A program made the translations under genes and the position numbers. The notes under the pieces were generated by a model. That model had not been told where the DNA came from. It did no database searches and saw only the letters and a program-made list of their open reading frames with translations. A DNA stretch of 64,000 nucleotides from Paenibacillus albidus (lineage in GTDB: Bacteria > Bacillota > Bacilli > Paenibacillales > Paenibacillaceae): contig NZ_BMKR01000002.1 in assembly GCF_014644435.1 (NCBI RefSeq), positions 124,001-188,000 of the forward strand, in the 5' to 3' direction. Below are positions 17,202 to 25,677 of the stretch, one piece after another (the stretch's first letter is position 1; each line of letters opens with the position of its first letter).

Positions 17202-17321
17202 CATCTGTACGCTGTAAATATTATACTATAGTGAGCAGGAACCTACTTATAGCGTTTTTTCTAACCCGATTGCTTAACAAAGTTCTAGCAAAGTACATAT
17301 TCAATTAGGAGGATATACAGT

Positions 17322-17636
17322 ATGAGTTACCCGCCACCACCCCAAGGACATCATGAATATTACCTGCCACCGCCGCCTCCGCAGCGAACTAACGGCAAAT
17401 CCATCGCCTCTATGGTCCTAGGAATTTTATCAATCGTAATCCCTTATATCGGTTTTCTGTTCGGAATCGTCGCCATTATTCTGGCCGCAATCTCGCTTAA
17501 GGAAATACGAAGAACCTATGAAGAGGGGCGCGGGATGGCCATCGCCGGTCTGGTCTGCGGAATTGTCGGCTCCCTGATCTACGCCATACTGATTATTATC
17601 TTTATCCTTGTCATGGCCGCTGCGTATAATTACTAG
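17322..17636 (+). CDS. DUF4190 membrane protein
   Basis: A 104-residue protein with a proline-rich cytoplasmic N-terminus (PPPPQGHH... and PPPPPQR), then two membrane segments (about 29-55 and 73-100) joined by a short charged loop. The SIASMVLGILSIV pattern is typical of DUF4190. AGGAGG lies nine bases before the ATG. Role unknown. Confidence 0.82.
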   Translation: MSYPPPPQGHHEYYLPPPPPQRTNGKSIASMVLGILSIVIPYIGFLFGIVAIILAAISLKEIRRTYEEGRGMAIAGLVCGIVGSLIYAILIIIFILVMAAAYNY

Positions 17637-18039
17637 GACAGCATCAGCCTTTAAAAGGTGGGACTAGCTGGCGCATTCGAAAGCTACCTCCCGGAAGGCA
17701 CGCTGTAAGTCTAGGGCGGAGCTCGCTAGCGTGCACGTTGTAAGTCTAGGGCGGAGCTCGCTAGCGTGCACTTTATACATCAGGATGGGCAAAAGTAGGC
17801 TTGTTTTAGGATTTCAGTGTATTTGGTGCAGCAGGAATCGCTGTATTCGCCGAAAAGTGCCTTATGGCTATCCTTTGAATGTACAAAATACATCATGATG
17901 GATATTTGAGCCTCGTTTAAACCATTCTGAGGTACGATATACATTAGAACAGATCGAAGGCTGGTGACGAACGCTAATCCATATCAAACAGCCCTGTACT
18001 AGGATTGTTTCACAACAACCCCCTCGACAACGGAAAAAG
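17637..18039. other. Gene-free stretch
   Basis: About 400 bases without a convincing gene. It holds the 35-bp tandem repeat at 17704-17773; the remainder shows no clear reading frame or strong hairpin. Confidence 0.6.
17704..17773. repeat. Two tandem copies of a 35-bp GC-rich unit
   Basis: Units at 17704-17738 and 17739-17773 match at 34 of 35 positions; the core AGGGCGGAGCTCGCTAGCG contains the partial palindrome GCTCGCTAGCG. Located between a DUF4190 gene and the helicase operon terminator. Confidence 0.9.
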
Positions 18040-18078
18040 ACCTCCCGAACATGAGCATATCTGCTCTATTCGGGAGGT
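18040..18078. terminator. Terminator after the helicase operon
   Basis: ACCTCCCGAA / TTCGGGAGGT outer arms with an inner GAGCA / TGCTC stem. T-runs occur on both sides (CTTTTTC on the minus strand, TTTTGTTT on the plus). Confidence 0.88.
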
Positions 18079-18121
18079 TTTGTTTGGACGGACTCCAATG
18101 CAGTCCGGCTAGATGTTACCG

Positions 18122-20320
18122 TCATCCCGGCTGCCGCCACTGTTTAAGCACTTCTACCAGCCCGGGCAAATCCAGCCCGTCCAGCGAAAACGCCTTACGT
18201 ACCAGCTCATGCGGAATGAATTCATCGTATTTGCCTAAATAGGGGGCTTCATCCGGTGCCAGCAGGGTCAACGGGTCAGCCGCAGCCGAAGTTTCGGCGA
18301 TAATCTCCGCCTCCAGCGTTTCCGCAGTGGTTGTCCCCGCTACAACCATATAATACGGTTCCATCGGCACGATGGAGCGCAGACCAAGCGGGCCTTTGAG
18401 ATTGTTCTTGAGCAGCCGCTCCAGCGTACGGAACTGCCGGCTCCCGGCCCAAGGCAGAATGAACATGGAATCCCCGCCCGCCGGCAGCACGGAGCGCTGG
18501 AGGAGGCCGCTCTCCTTCGCCAGACGGCGGGCCCGTTCCAGGCGGGCGGCGGCGCTCGGAGCCAAGTATGGATACAGCGCCGTTGCCCCCAGCACCTCGC
18601 GGATCTTATTCATAATGCGGGTGTGCACATCGCCCCCTGCTCCCAGCCATAAGGTGTCTACCTTACCGCGTGAAGTCTTCACATACACAGCCTTGTGGCG
18701 GTTGTCCACCTCTTCCACCTTCCACAGCTTCCCGGCCAGTGTGAAACAATATCCCGGCGGCGGAACCGTAGTAATTGAACCGATTTCCTCTGTTCCGTTG
18801 TAGACCACATGCTCCTCATCGTCCTTGAATACCGCGTAGAAACGGAAGTTATTGACGATCTTCTCGCCAGCCATGCCGATAATCAGACTGCCCTCATCCA
18901 TCCGTTCAATTTGGCCCATGCCCAGCATATAGGTCATGAACGCTTCATAGTCGGCCGGTTCGATGCCTTGGAAGGACGGCAGACTGAGTACGGCCTCCTG
19001 TAGCTCCTCCGGCTCCGCCTCGCCCATGCTCTTAAGGATGCTCATCGTCTGGTGGTACAAAAGCCCGATCGGCAGCTGCCGCACAACAAGCGGCTCCACC
19101 CATTTCTCGCGTACATACAGCTCGATTACCGCAATCGCCCGCAGCAATGTCCATGGCATGCGGGCAGGCAGCTGCGCCTCCTCATCTTCTTCCTCGGGCG
19201 TGACGAAGATCATCTCGGAGGCTGCGTCGCCGCGCCTCCCTGAGCGTCCCAGCCGCTGCACAAAGCTGGCGCAGCTGTACGGGGCCCCGAGCTGGAGCAC
19301 ACGCTCCAGCTCGCCCAGGTCAATGCCCAGCTCCAGCGTCAGGGTCGCTGCCGCCACCGCCGGACCGGAGCCTTGCCGCAGCGCGGCCTCCGTCTCCTCA
19401 CGCAGCATCGCGGAGATGCTGCCGTGGTGGACGTGGAACACGTCCCGCTGGCTGCGCTTCGCGGCAATCCGCCGCATCTCCAGAATCGCCGTCTCGGCAT
19501 CCGTGCGGCTGTTGGTGAAGATCAGCGCTTTTTTGAGATGGGTATGATCGTAGATAAAGTCATGATAGGACTGCTTGGCCCGCTCCAGCGCCTCGGCCTG
19601 CACCTCATCCCGCGCATCCGGGAAGGAGAAATGCTCCACGCTGAGGCGCAGCTTGCGCCCGCCTTGCGGAGCAGACACCTCCACTCGCTCGCGTGTCCCC
19701 GCTGCCAGCCATTTCGTGACCGAATCGTAGTCGCTAAGCGTAGCGGACAGACCGATTCGGCGCGGATAGCAGCCGGCCATCCGCGAGATCCGCGCCAGCT
19801 GGCTGAGCACCTGAATGCCGCGGTCAGCTCCCATGAACGCATGCACTTCATCGACCACGATGAAGCGCAGATCATGGAATAGCGCCGGAATGGCATTCGG
19901 GCGGTTCATGAGCAGGCCTTCAAGAGATTCCGGAGTAATCTGCAGAACACCGGAAGGATTCTGCACCAGCCTGGTCTTGTCCGCCTGGGGTACATCACCA
20001 TGCCAATGCCAGACCGGAATGTGCCCTTCCCGCAGCAGATCGTTCAGACGCGTAAACTGGTCGTTAATCAGTGCCTTCAGCGGAGCTATATACAGAATGC
20101 CTACAGAACCGGAAGGACGTTCATACAGCTCCGTCAGCGCGGGAAAAAAAGCCGCCTCCGTCTTGCCCGAAGCCGTCCCGGAAGCTATCAACAGATGATG
20201 CGGCGTATCGAACAGGATGCGGCAGGCATCCACTTGGGCCTCGCGGAGCGTCTCCCAGCGGTTCTTATAGATGAACTCCTTGATGAACGGTGCCAGCCGG
20301 TAGAATGGATTGTCGCTCAT
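18122..20320 (-). CDS. DEAD/DEAH superfamily II helicase, Lhr/BrxHI-like
   Basis: A 732-residue ATP-dependent helicase. Motif I SGTASGKTE (47-55), Ia IAPLKAL, II DEVH (157-160), III LSATL (about 191-195), IV IFTNSRTDAE and VI FVQRLGRSGRRG (about 363-374) are all present. The C-terminal half resembles the accessory region of Lhr-type helicases, but the protein is half the size of bacterial Lhr and close to BrxHI of type 2 BREX. Its ATG overlaps the stop of the ATPase gene by four bases (ATGA). It is the last gene of a three-gene operon with TerB-like and BrxD-like genes. Confidence 0.88.
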   Translation of the reverse strand: MSDNPFYRLAPFIKEFIYKNRWETLREAQVDACRILFDTPHHLLIASGTASGKTEAAFFPALTELYERPSGSVGILYIAPLKALINDQFTRLNDLLREGHIPVWHWHGDVPQADKTRLVQNPSGVLQITPESLEGLLMNRPNAIPALFHDLRFIVVDEVHAFMGADRGIQVLSQLARISRMAGCYPRRIGLSATLSDYDSVTKWLAAGTRERVEVSAPQGGRKLRLSVEHFSFPDARDEVQAEALERAKQSYHDFIYDHTHLKKALIFTNSRTDAETAILEMRRIAAKRSQRDVFHVHHGSISAMLREETEAALRQGSGPAVAAATLTLELGIDLGELERVLQLGAPYSCASFVQRLGRSGRRGDAASEMIFVTPEEEDEEAQLPARMPWTLLRAIAVIELYVREKWVEPLVVRQLPIGLLYHQTMSILKSMGEAEPEELQEAVLSLPSFQGIEPADYEAFMTYMLGMGQIERMDEGSLIIGMAGEKIVNNFRFYAVFKDDEEHVVYNGTEEIGSITTVPPPGYCFTLAGKLWKVEEVDNRHKAVYVKTSRGKVDTLWLGAGGDVHTRIMNKIREVLGATALYPYLAPSAAARLERARRLAKESGLLQRSVLPAGGDSMFILPWAGSRQFRTLERLLKNNLKGPLGLRSIVPMEPYYMVVAGTTTAETLEAEIIAETSAAADPLTLLAPDEAPYLGKYDEFIPHELVRKAFSLDGLDLPGLVEVLKQWRQPG

Positions 20321-21639
20321 AGCTCAAACTCCGCCAGGAAGCCGTCCAATTCATTGTCCCCGCTATCCTCGTTTTTGGTTGTCGTGCGTTCCCCCACCAG
20401 CTTCTCGAACGACATCTCCGGGTGCTGATGCAAGGTGTGCAGCAGATCCATGAAGTCACGTACCACTTCACGCGCAGTCAGCAGCTCATCCGCCCCCAGA
20501 CGGCCGACGGCCTCCTCCATGAAATGCACCAGCTGCTCCTGTGTCAAGGCCGCCGTATAACCATAGTGCAAAGCATGAATGTCCCGCAGCTTCTGGAGCA
20601 GCACCAGAATTTCCTCGTGGGAGAGCATGTCCAGTGCGATGATCGGTCCGGTATAGTTGTTCACGCCCGCGGCGCCGTACCGTCCGGCCACCAGCCGGGA
20701 ACGGAGCGCTTCATAGCTGAACAGCCCGCGGCGTCCGTCCTCCACGAATTGCGGGGTCCCCCCCAGAAAGATCCCCAGATGTTCAGCTTTGCCCTGCATC
20801 GTATCGTTGAACATCGTCAGCAGCTTCTCATAGTTGCTCTGCCGGGAGATGCTGTTTGTGATTTTATATAGATTCACACCTTCGTCGATGAACAGCAGCA
20901 GACCTTTGTAGCCGATCGCTGCAGTGAACTCCGCCCATAACTTCATATAGTCATACCAGTTATCGTCGTCGATAATGACGCCTACACCAAGCGCCTTCCG
21001 CGCTTCTGTACGGGTCGCAAATTCACCGCGCAGCCAGCGCAGCGCATCTTGCTTCAAGTCATCTTCGGCCAGCTTATGCCCATTCCAGTAAGAGGCCAGC
21101 ACTTTGGCGAAATCAAAGCCATGCACAAGTCCCCGCATCTCCGAAGCCACGGCATAGATCCGTTTCTCCACCTCTTCCCCCAGCTGCGGATGGTCAGGGG
21201 TATAATTCTTCTCCTGCATAACCGTCTGCTGCAGCGTAAAGATCCATTTCTGTAAAATCACTTCCAGAGCGCCGCCATCCGGCCGCGTCCGGGTCGAGAG
21301 ATGGCTCATCAGCTCACGGTAGGTGGACAGGCCTTGCCCTTTGGTTCCGACCAGCCTCCGCTCCGGCGAAAGATCGGCATCTGCCACGACGAATTCCCGG
21401 TCCATCGCATAGTTGCGGATGATTTGCAGCAGGAAGCTTTTGCCGCTGCCGAATTTACCCGTAATCAGCTTAAAAGCAGCTCCGCCTTCGGCGATGTTCT
21501 CCATATCTCTCAGGATCGCTTCGACTTCCGGCCGCCGTCCCACCGCAATATGCTCCAGCCCGATCCGCGGAACCACTCCCGCAGTCAGCGAGTTGACCAG
21601 CGCCGTTGTCATTCGTTTGGGTATTCTTAGTTCACTCAT
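20317..21639 (-). CDS. BrxD-like P-loop ATPase (DUF2791)
   Basis: A 440-residue ATPase. Start of the conserved domain is GVVPRIGLEHIAVGR (about 21-35), with Walker A GKFGSGKS (61-68) and a Walker B-like LLLFIDEG near 235. This matches DUF2791, the family of BrxD in type 2 BREX. The ATG at 21639 is preferred because AGAGGTGA sits eight bases upstream; a GTG at 21651 would overlap the preceding gene but lacks spacing. It lies between TerB-like and helicase genes. No pglX, pglZ or methylase is present, so it is not a standard BREX. Confidence 0.85.
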   Translation of the reverse strand: MSELRIPKRMTTALVNSLTAGVVPRIGLEHIAVGRRPEVEAILRDMENIAEGGAAFKLITGKFGSGKSFLLQIIRNYAMDREFVVADADLSPERRLVGTKGQGLSTYRELMSHLSTRTRPDGGALEVILQKWIFTLQQTVMQEKNYTPDHPQLGEEVEKRIYAVASEMRGLVHGFDFAKVLASYWNGHKLAEDDLKQDALRWLRGEFATRTEARKALGVGVIIDDDNWYDYMKLWAEFTAAIGYKGLLLFIDEGVNLYKITNSISRQSNYEKLLTMFNDTMQGKAEHLGIFLGGTPQFVEDGRRGLFSYEALRSRLVAGRYGAAGVNNYTGPIIALDMLSHEEILVLLQKLRDIHALHYGYTAALTQEQLVHFMEEAVGRLGADELLTAREVVRDFMDLLHTLHQHPEMSFEKLVGERTTTKNEDSGDNELDGFLAEFEL

Positions 21640-21647
21640 TCCGTCGT

Positions 21648-23309
21648 TCACCTCTTCAAAGTTGACAGCATAGGCACAAATTCCTCGGTGATCTCTTCCC
21701 CGTCAATCAAAAGGTCTCCGAGTATGTCCATAGCAAGTTCATTAATCTCATCCATCAGCAGCTCCGGCATCGTTCCGTGTGCCGCAGCCAATCTGTCCAT
21801 ACCCTCCAGCCCGTCTCCCTGGGCCAGGGCAGACACAACTTCCCTCTGCAGAGGAGTAAGCCCGCTCATGAACTGCTCCCATTCTGTACCTGGATCCGCA
21901 GACAGGGCTGGCGGCACAGGCCCCGAAGGCTCCGCAGATCGGGCCGCCGGCGCAATGTCCCTGGGAACCTCTCCAACATCAGCAACATCGGACATCCGTC
22001 TAACTGCGGGTTCGCTTTGATCAGGGTTCTGCCTCTTTATCACCGGCAAGTCCGATATCTCCAGCTCCGCTCCGTTGTCCGCAGAGTCAGAAAAGAGTGT
22101 ATCGTCTATCGTAAGCATGCTGCGCACAATCTCCGAATCCTGCTCCAGACGGGTAAGCTTCTCCTGGTCGATAACAACTGCCGGCCCGTTCTGCTCCTGC
22201 TCGGCCTTCCGGAATTCCCGTTGCAGGAAACGGGTAACCAGTGTTTCCATATCCGCATCCACATTCACTCCCTTAAGCCGGCCCCGGAAGCCCATCAGCT
22301 CACGCAGCTTATTCTCGGTCAACCGGAACAAACGGGTAACGAGGCTGCGCAGCGGCTGGGACTTGCTGATCCGCACGACCGGTACAAGAACAGAATATCC
22401 GTACAGGGAGATGTCATAGACGGCGCTGCGGAACAAATACCGTTCCCGCATCACCGGAGGTCCCGGAGGGAACATCTCCACCAGCTTAGAGCCTTGCTTG
22501 CGGGCGACATAGGCGTCAATAAGGGCCACTACCTGCGGAATATACTGCTCGCAGGCCTCTTTTCCGTCACCTGTATAGAATTTGGACTTGCTGATATCAT
22601 AATCGGAAAGCGCTGTAAGCACGGGAAAAGTCAGCTCCTCAGGACAGGAGGACAGACAGCGCATAAGCTCCAGCTCCGCCAAGTCTCCGGCCAGGCCGCG
22701 CGAACGGGCCACAATGACCGATAACGGAATATCCAGGTGGTGCACAAAAGAAAAATCCGCAATCCAGCCGCCCAAATATTGATCCAGACGTTTATACTGG
22801 GCCCGGTAAGCTTCCCATATGCGGTTCAACTGGCCATAACCGTCCAGCGGTTCCTTCCAGCCGACCCCATTAATCAATTCATAGACATGCAGGAATATGT
22901 AAGACAGATCCGTCTTCGGATATCTGCCCTGCCGCACCTCATTCCGCCAATAGAAATACCACCTGCTCTGCACACCTGTCATATGTCCATAGTTTGGCCA
23001 ATAGCTTTTGAAAGGAACAAATAAGGAAGCCGGTTCTTTCCGGTCTTCCAATTCCCTGGCCCGCTTGGTGAACTGCGCCTCGGTGGTGGTCACCGGCTCA
23101 TGCTCCTGCTCCTCACTGTCCCAGAGTGACAGCTGTACATTGGCTTGCGGGGCTGCCCCCGCCGCTTTTGGCGGCTTCGCACTCTGCGTTTGCCCCGGCG
23201 CCGGGAGCTTCGGCTGCTCCTGTGACCCGCGTGGAGGAATGGCTACATTCTGTTCCGTGCTCTCAAAGATTAATTCCGTGAAATGCGGCTGCCGCCCTTC
23301 CTTGCTCAT
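21648..23309 (-). CDS. TerB_N/TerB_C domain protein
   Basis: A 553-residue protein. After a low-complexity Pro/Ala/Gln region (about 20-60), residues 115-150 carry SRWYFYWRNEVRQGRY and TDLSYIFLHVYELING, a pattern recognised as TerB_N. An acidic spacer (about 400-460) precedes a C-terminal all-helical segment resembling TerB_C (about 465-553). TerB-family domains bind metal or act as scaffolds in tellurite/stress systems. ATG at 23309 with GGGGAG upstream; a GTG at 23330 lacks a site. First gene of the ATPase-helicase operon. Domain assignment is from memory of the family pattern. Confidence 0.75.
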   Translation of the reverse strand: MSKEGRQPHFTELIFESTEQNVAIPPRGSQEQPKLPAPGQTQSAKPPKAAGAAPQANVQLSLWDSEEQEHEPVTTTEAQFTKRARELEDRKEPASLFVPFKSYWPNYGHMTGVQSRWYFYWRNEVRQGRYPKTDLSYIFLHVYELINGVGWKEPLDGYGQLNRIWEAYRAQYKRLDQYLGGWIADFSFVHHLDIPLSVIVARSRGLAGDLAELELMRCLSSCPEELTFPVLTALSDYDISKSKFYTGDGKEACEQYIPQVVALIDAYVARKQGSKLVEMFPPGPPVMRERYLFRSAVYDISLYGYSVLVPVVRISKSQPLRSLVTRLFRLTENKLRELMGFRGRLKGVNVDADMETLVTRFLQREFRKAEQEQNGPAVVIDQEKLTRLEQDSEIVRSMLTIDDTLFSDSADNGAELEISDLPVIKRQNPDQSEPAVRRMSDVADVGEVPRDIAPAARSAEPSGPVPPALSADPGTEWEQFMSGLTPLQREVVSALAQGDGLEGMDRLAAAHGTMPELLMDEINELAMDILGDLLIDGEEITEEFVPMLSTLKR

Positions 23310-23356
23310 CTGCCATCTCTCCCCGAACACCTGTTCATTCCTTATTTAGCAAAAAG

Positions 23357-23391
23357 AAACGGCCCTGTTCACATGCGTGAAAGAACCGTTT
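23357..23391 (-). terminator. Hairpin with T-run before the TerB operon
   Basis: Arms AAACGG / CCGTTT with inner TTCAC / GTGAA, followed on the minus strand by CTTTTTG. It lies after the niaP gene but also after a possible promoter, so it may end niaP transcripts, attenuate the TerB operon, or both. Confidence 0.75.
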
Positions 23392-23446
23392 GGTGTTTTG
23401 TCTGCCTGCTTGATTGTGCTGCCCAGCCGCCTGTCTCGTATCTATA

Positions 23447-23476
23447 ATATTATCATTGTTACTAGATTAACATCAA
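23447..23476 (-). promoter_or_regulatory. Possible promoter of the TerB-ATPase-helicase operon
   Basis: TTGATG (23471-23476) and TAATAT (23447-23452) on the minus strand, 18 bases apart, in the gap between niaP and the TerB-like gene and upstream of the hairpin. Confidence 0.45.
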
Positions 23477-23502
23477 GTACGTCAATGCAACAGATTCACG
23501 AT

Positions 23503-24714
23503 TTAGAGCAGCTCAGTCCCCTTGGTTTCTTTGCCCAGAAACAGCACCGCCAGTGCTCCGACCACAATCGTTGCAAAAAACAGCATAAAGATCGAGCCGA
23601 TGCCAACCGAACGTCCTACAAGCACACCCACCAGCAGGGGAGCAATAATACCGCCAATCCGTCCAAAAGAGGTCGCAAGCCCCGCTCCGGTAGAGCGGAT
23701 TGAGGTCGGATACAGCTCAGGTGTATAGGCGTACATTCCGCCCCAAGCGCCAAGATTGAAGAAGGATAGGCAGATTCCCGCTGCCATCAGCATCCCTTCC
23801 GTGGTCGAATTACCGAACCAGGCCGCGCTGACCGCAGTCAGCAGCAGATAGATCACCAGTACGAACTTCCGGCCGAATTTCTCGATGAAATAAGCGGCTG
23901 TGAAATACCCGGGGAGCTGGGCCAGCGTCATGATCAATACATATTCGAAGCTTTTGACCAGACTGAAGCCCTTCAGCACCATGACCGTTGGCAGCCACAG
24001 AAACATTCCATAATAGGAGAAAACTACCGTAAACCACAAGATCCACAGCATAATTGTGGACCGGCGGTATTCGGAGGACCAGACCGTCGCGATCCGCTTG
24101 CTTAACGAGACAGGTGCCCGTTTGATCTCCGCGAATCGCGGGGAGTCGTCAATGGCCCTGCGCAGGTAAAGAGCATACAGGGCAGGTACGGCGCCTAACC
24201 CGAAGGCGATCCGCCAGCCGTAATCCGGGATCACAAAAAAGGCGATCAGAGCCGACAGGATCCAGCCGACCGCCCAGAAGCTCTCGAGCAATACAACTGC
24301 CCGTCCACGCTGACTTGCAGGCATGCTTTCGGCCACCAGTGTTGAAGCTACAGGCAGTTCGCCTCCCAGCCCGAAGCCGGCAACGAACCGCAGCACACAC
24401 AAGACTGCAAACCCGGTCGCAAACGCCGACAGCCCGCTGGCCGCGGAAAAAATCAGCAGCGTCCACAGCAGCACCGATTTGCGTCCGAACCGGTCTGCCA
24501 GTATGCCGGCGGCAGCGGCACCAACGGCCATGCCTACCGAGTTGATGCTGGTCAACAGGCCGATTTGCTCCGGCCCGAGCATCCAATCCTTGGCCAAAGC
24601 TGCAACCACAAAAGAAATCATCCCGACGTCCATTGCGTCGAACATCCAGCTTAGACCTGCGCTGAAGAGCAGCTTGCGCTCTTTCGGATTACGCAGGAGC
24701 GTCATTTGATTCAC
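23503..24714 (-). CDS. niaP: Niacin (nicotinate) transporter, MFS family
   Basis: A 403-residue major facilitator with 12 membrane segments. The stretch GLSWMFDAMDVGMISFVV and the motifs GLGGELPVASTLV and LLESFWAVGW are nearly those of Bacillus NiaP (YceI). It imports nicotinate for NAD synthesis. GTG start at 24714 has GAGGGG nine bases upstream; an ATG at 24705 is possible. No clear NiaR site was recognised upstream. Confidence 0.82.
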   Translation of the reverse strand: MNQMTLLRNPKERKLLFSAGLSWMFDAMDVGMISFVVAALAKDWMLGPEQIGLLTSINSVGMAVGAAAAGILADRFGRKSVLLWTLLIFSAASGLSAFATGFAVLCVLRFVAGFGLGGELPVASTLVAESMPASQRGRAVVLLESFWAVGWILSALIAFFVIPDYGWRIAFGLGAVPALYALYLRRAIDDSPRFAEIKRAPVSLSKRIATVWSSEYRRSTIMLWILWFTVVFSYYGMFLWLPTVMVLKGFSLVKSFEYVLIMTLAQLPGYFTAAYFIEKFGRKFVLVIYLLLTAVSAAWFGNSTTEGMLMAAGICLSFFNLGAWGGMYAYTPELYPTSIRSTGAGLATSFGRIGGIIAPLLVGVLVGRSVGIGSIFMLFFATIVVGALAVLFLGKETKGTELL

Positions 24715-24797
24715 TTGTAAGGACCCCTCTTCCGCTTTTCATTGTCTAATCTTGTCCAAATGCCTGGTTTTACTTACACATTTTAAGATTGAAGGAG

Positions 24798-25562
24798 TCA
24801 AAAATCAAGGAATAACGCCGCATTAAAATATTGTCTGGCGAGAGACTGAAAATAACTGGTCTGCACCGATATGGCCGCTATAAGCAGCATGTTGCGTACA
24901 GCTTCCTGCTGTGTCCTTGTGAGATGGGCCAGCCGGTTGATAATTCTCTCCGTAGATGCGATTAACGGGCTGTTCTTCCAGGAAGCTGCATTGGAGAGGT
25001 CCACAGCTTCCATGCCACGGGCTTGCATAGCTGGATTACGCTTAATCTCTTCAAATAAACTGGCATATTCATAATACAGCGTGGCCGGCTCAATCAAGTC
25101 GTCGTCGTCGCGTTCGGGCTTCAGGAACATTAGATGAAACAGCTGCCGGATGCTTTCGAAATCCAGTGACGCCTTAAGATCATCAATGATAAACAGCAGC
25201 GCCGCCTGATTCATTGAATATTTCTTTCCTTCCCGGGGCGAACCCAGGTATTCTTTGAAATCGCGTTTGACCCAGTTCTGCATAGCGGTAACGGAAAGTG
25301 TGGAATACTCTATCAATTGGCCAAGCGAGGCAATTTCTCCGAGTGATAAACCTTTGACGCTGCCGCCTTTGATTATTTTTTGCAGGATGGGTGGGATATC
25401 AGTTGAAAGAAAGGCCGGTAGCGACTTGCCCTCCTGTACCTCCATTTGATGGTACTTCGACCAGGCTCCCTGCAGGATATGCAGCGGTTTGCGGTCCGAA
25501 TGTCCAGTCAGTGAAAGCAGAAGGCAGGACATTTCAATTCGGCTTAGTGAAAAAGCTTCCAT
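24798..25562 (-). CDS. DUF1836 domain protein
   Basis: A 254-residue soluble protein. The central region (KGLSLGEIASLGQLIEYS ... TAMQNWVKRDFKEYLGSP) looks like a helix-turn-helix and matches DUF1836. The C-terminal part is helical. Probably a DNA-binding regulator of unknown target. It is divergent from the CNNM gene, 115 bases between start codons, with palindromes in between. Confidence 0.78.
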   Translation of the reverse strand: MEAFSLSRIEMSCLLLSLTGHSDRKPLHILQGAWSKYHQMEVQEGKSLPAFLSTDIPPILQKIIKGGSVKGLSLGEIASLGQLIEYSTLSVTAMQNWVKRDFKEYLGSPREGKKYSMNQAALLFIIDDLKASLDFESIRQLFHLMFLKPERDDDDLIEPATLYYEYASLFEEIKRNPAMQARGMEAVDLSNAASWKNSPLIASTERIINRLAHLTRTQQEAVRNMLLIAAISVQTSYFQSLARQYFNAALFLDF

Positions 25563-25612
25563 GTCTGGTATACCTCCACCATTTGATTTTTAAGTGAAAA
25601 GTTCGTAAAATA

Positions 25613-25638
25613 AGTTCTTAAGAACTCATAATATGAGT
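25613..25638. promoter_or_regulatory. Two adjacent palindromes between DUF1836 and CNNM genes
   Basis: AGTTCTTAAGAACT (25613-25626) is a perfect 14-bp palindrome; CTCATAATATGAG begins at its edge (25625-25637) with 5-bp arms. Candidate operators for the divergent genes. Confidence 0.5.
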
Positions 25639-25677
25639 ATAACCTATTTTAGGAACGAAAGGGATGGTAAAGATTAT

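Noticed and set aside
17704-17773. CRISPR array
   Set aside because: Two directly abutting copies with no spacer and no cas genes nearby.
18122-23309. Complete BREX system
   Set aside because: Only BrxD-like and BrxHI-like genes are present; no PglX methylase, PglZ phosphatase or BrxC/BrxA/BrxB-type genes are in the window.
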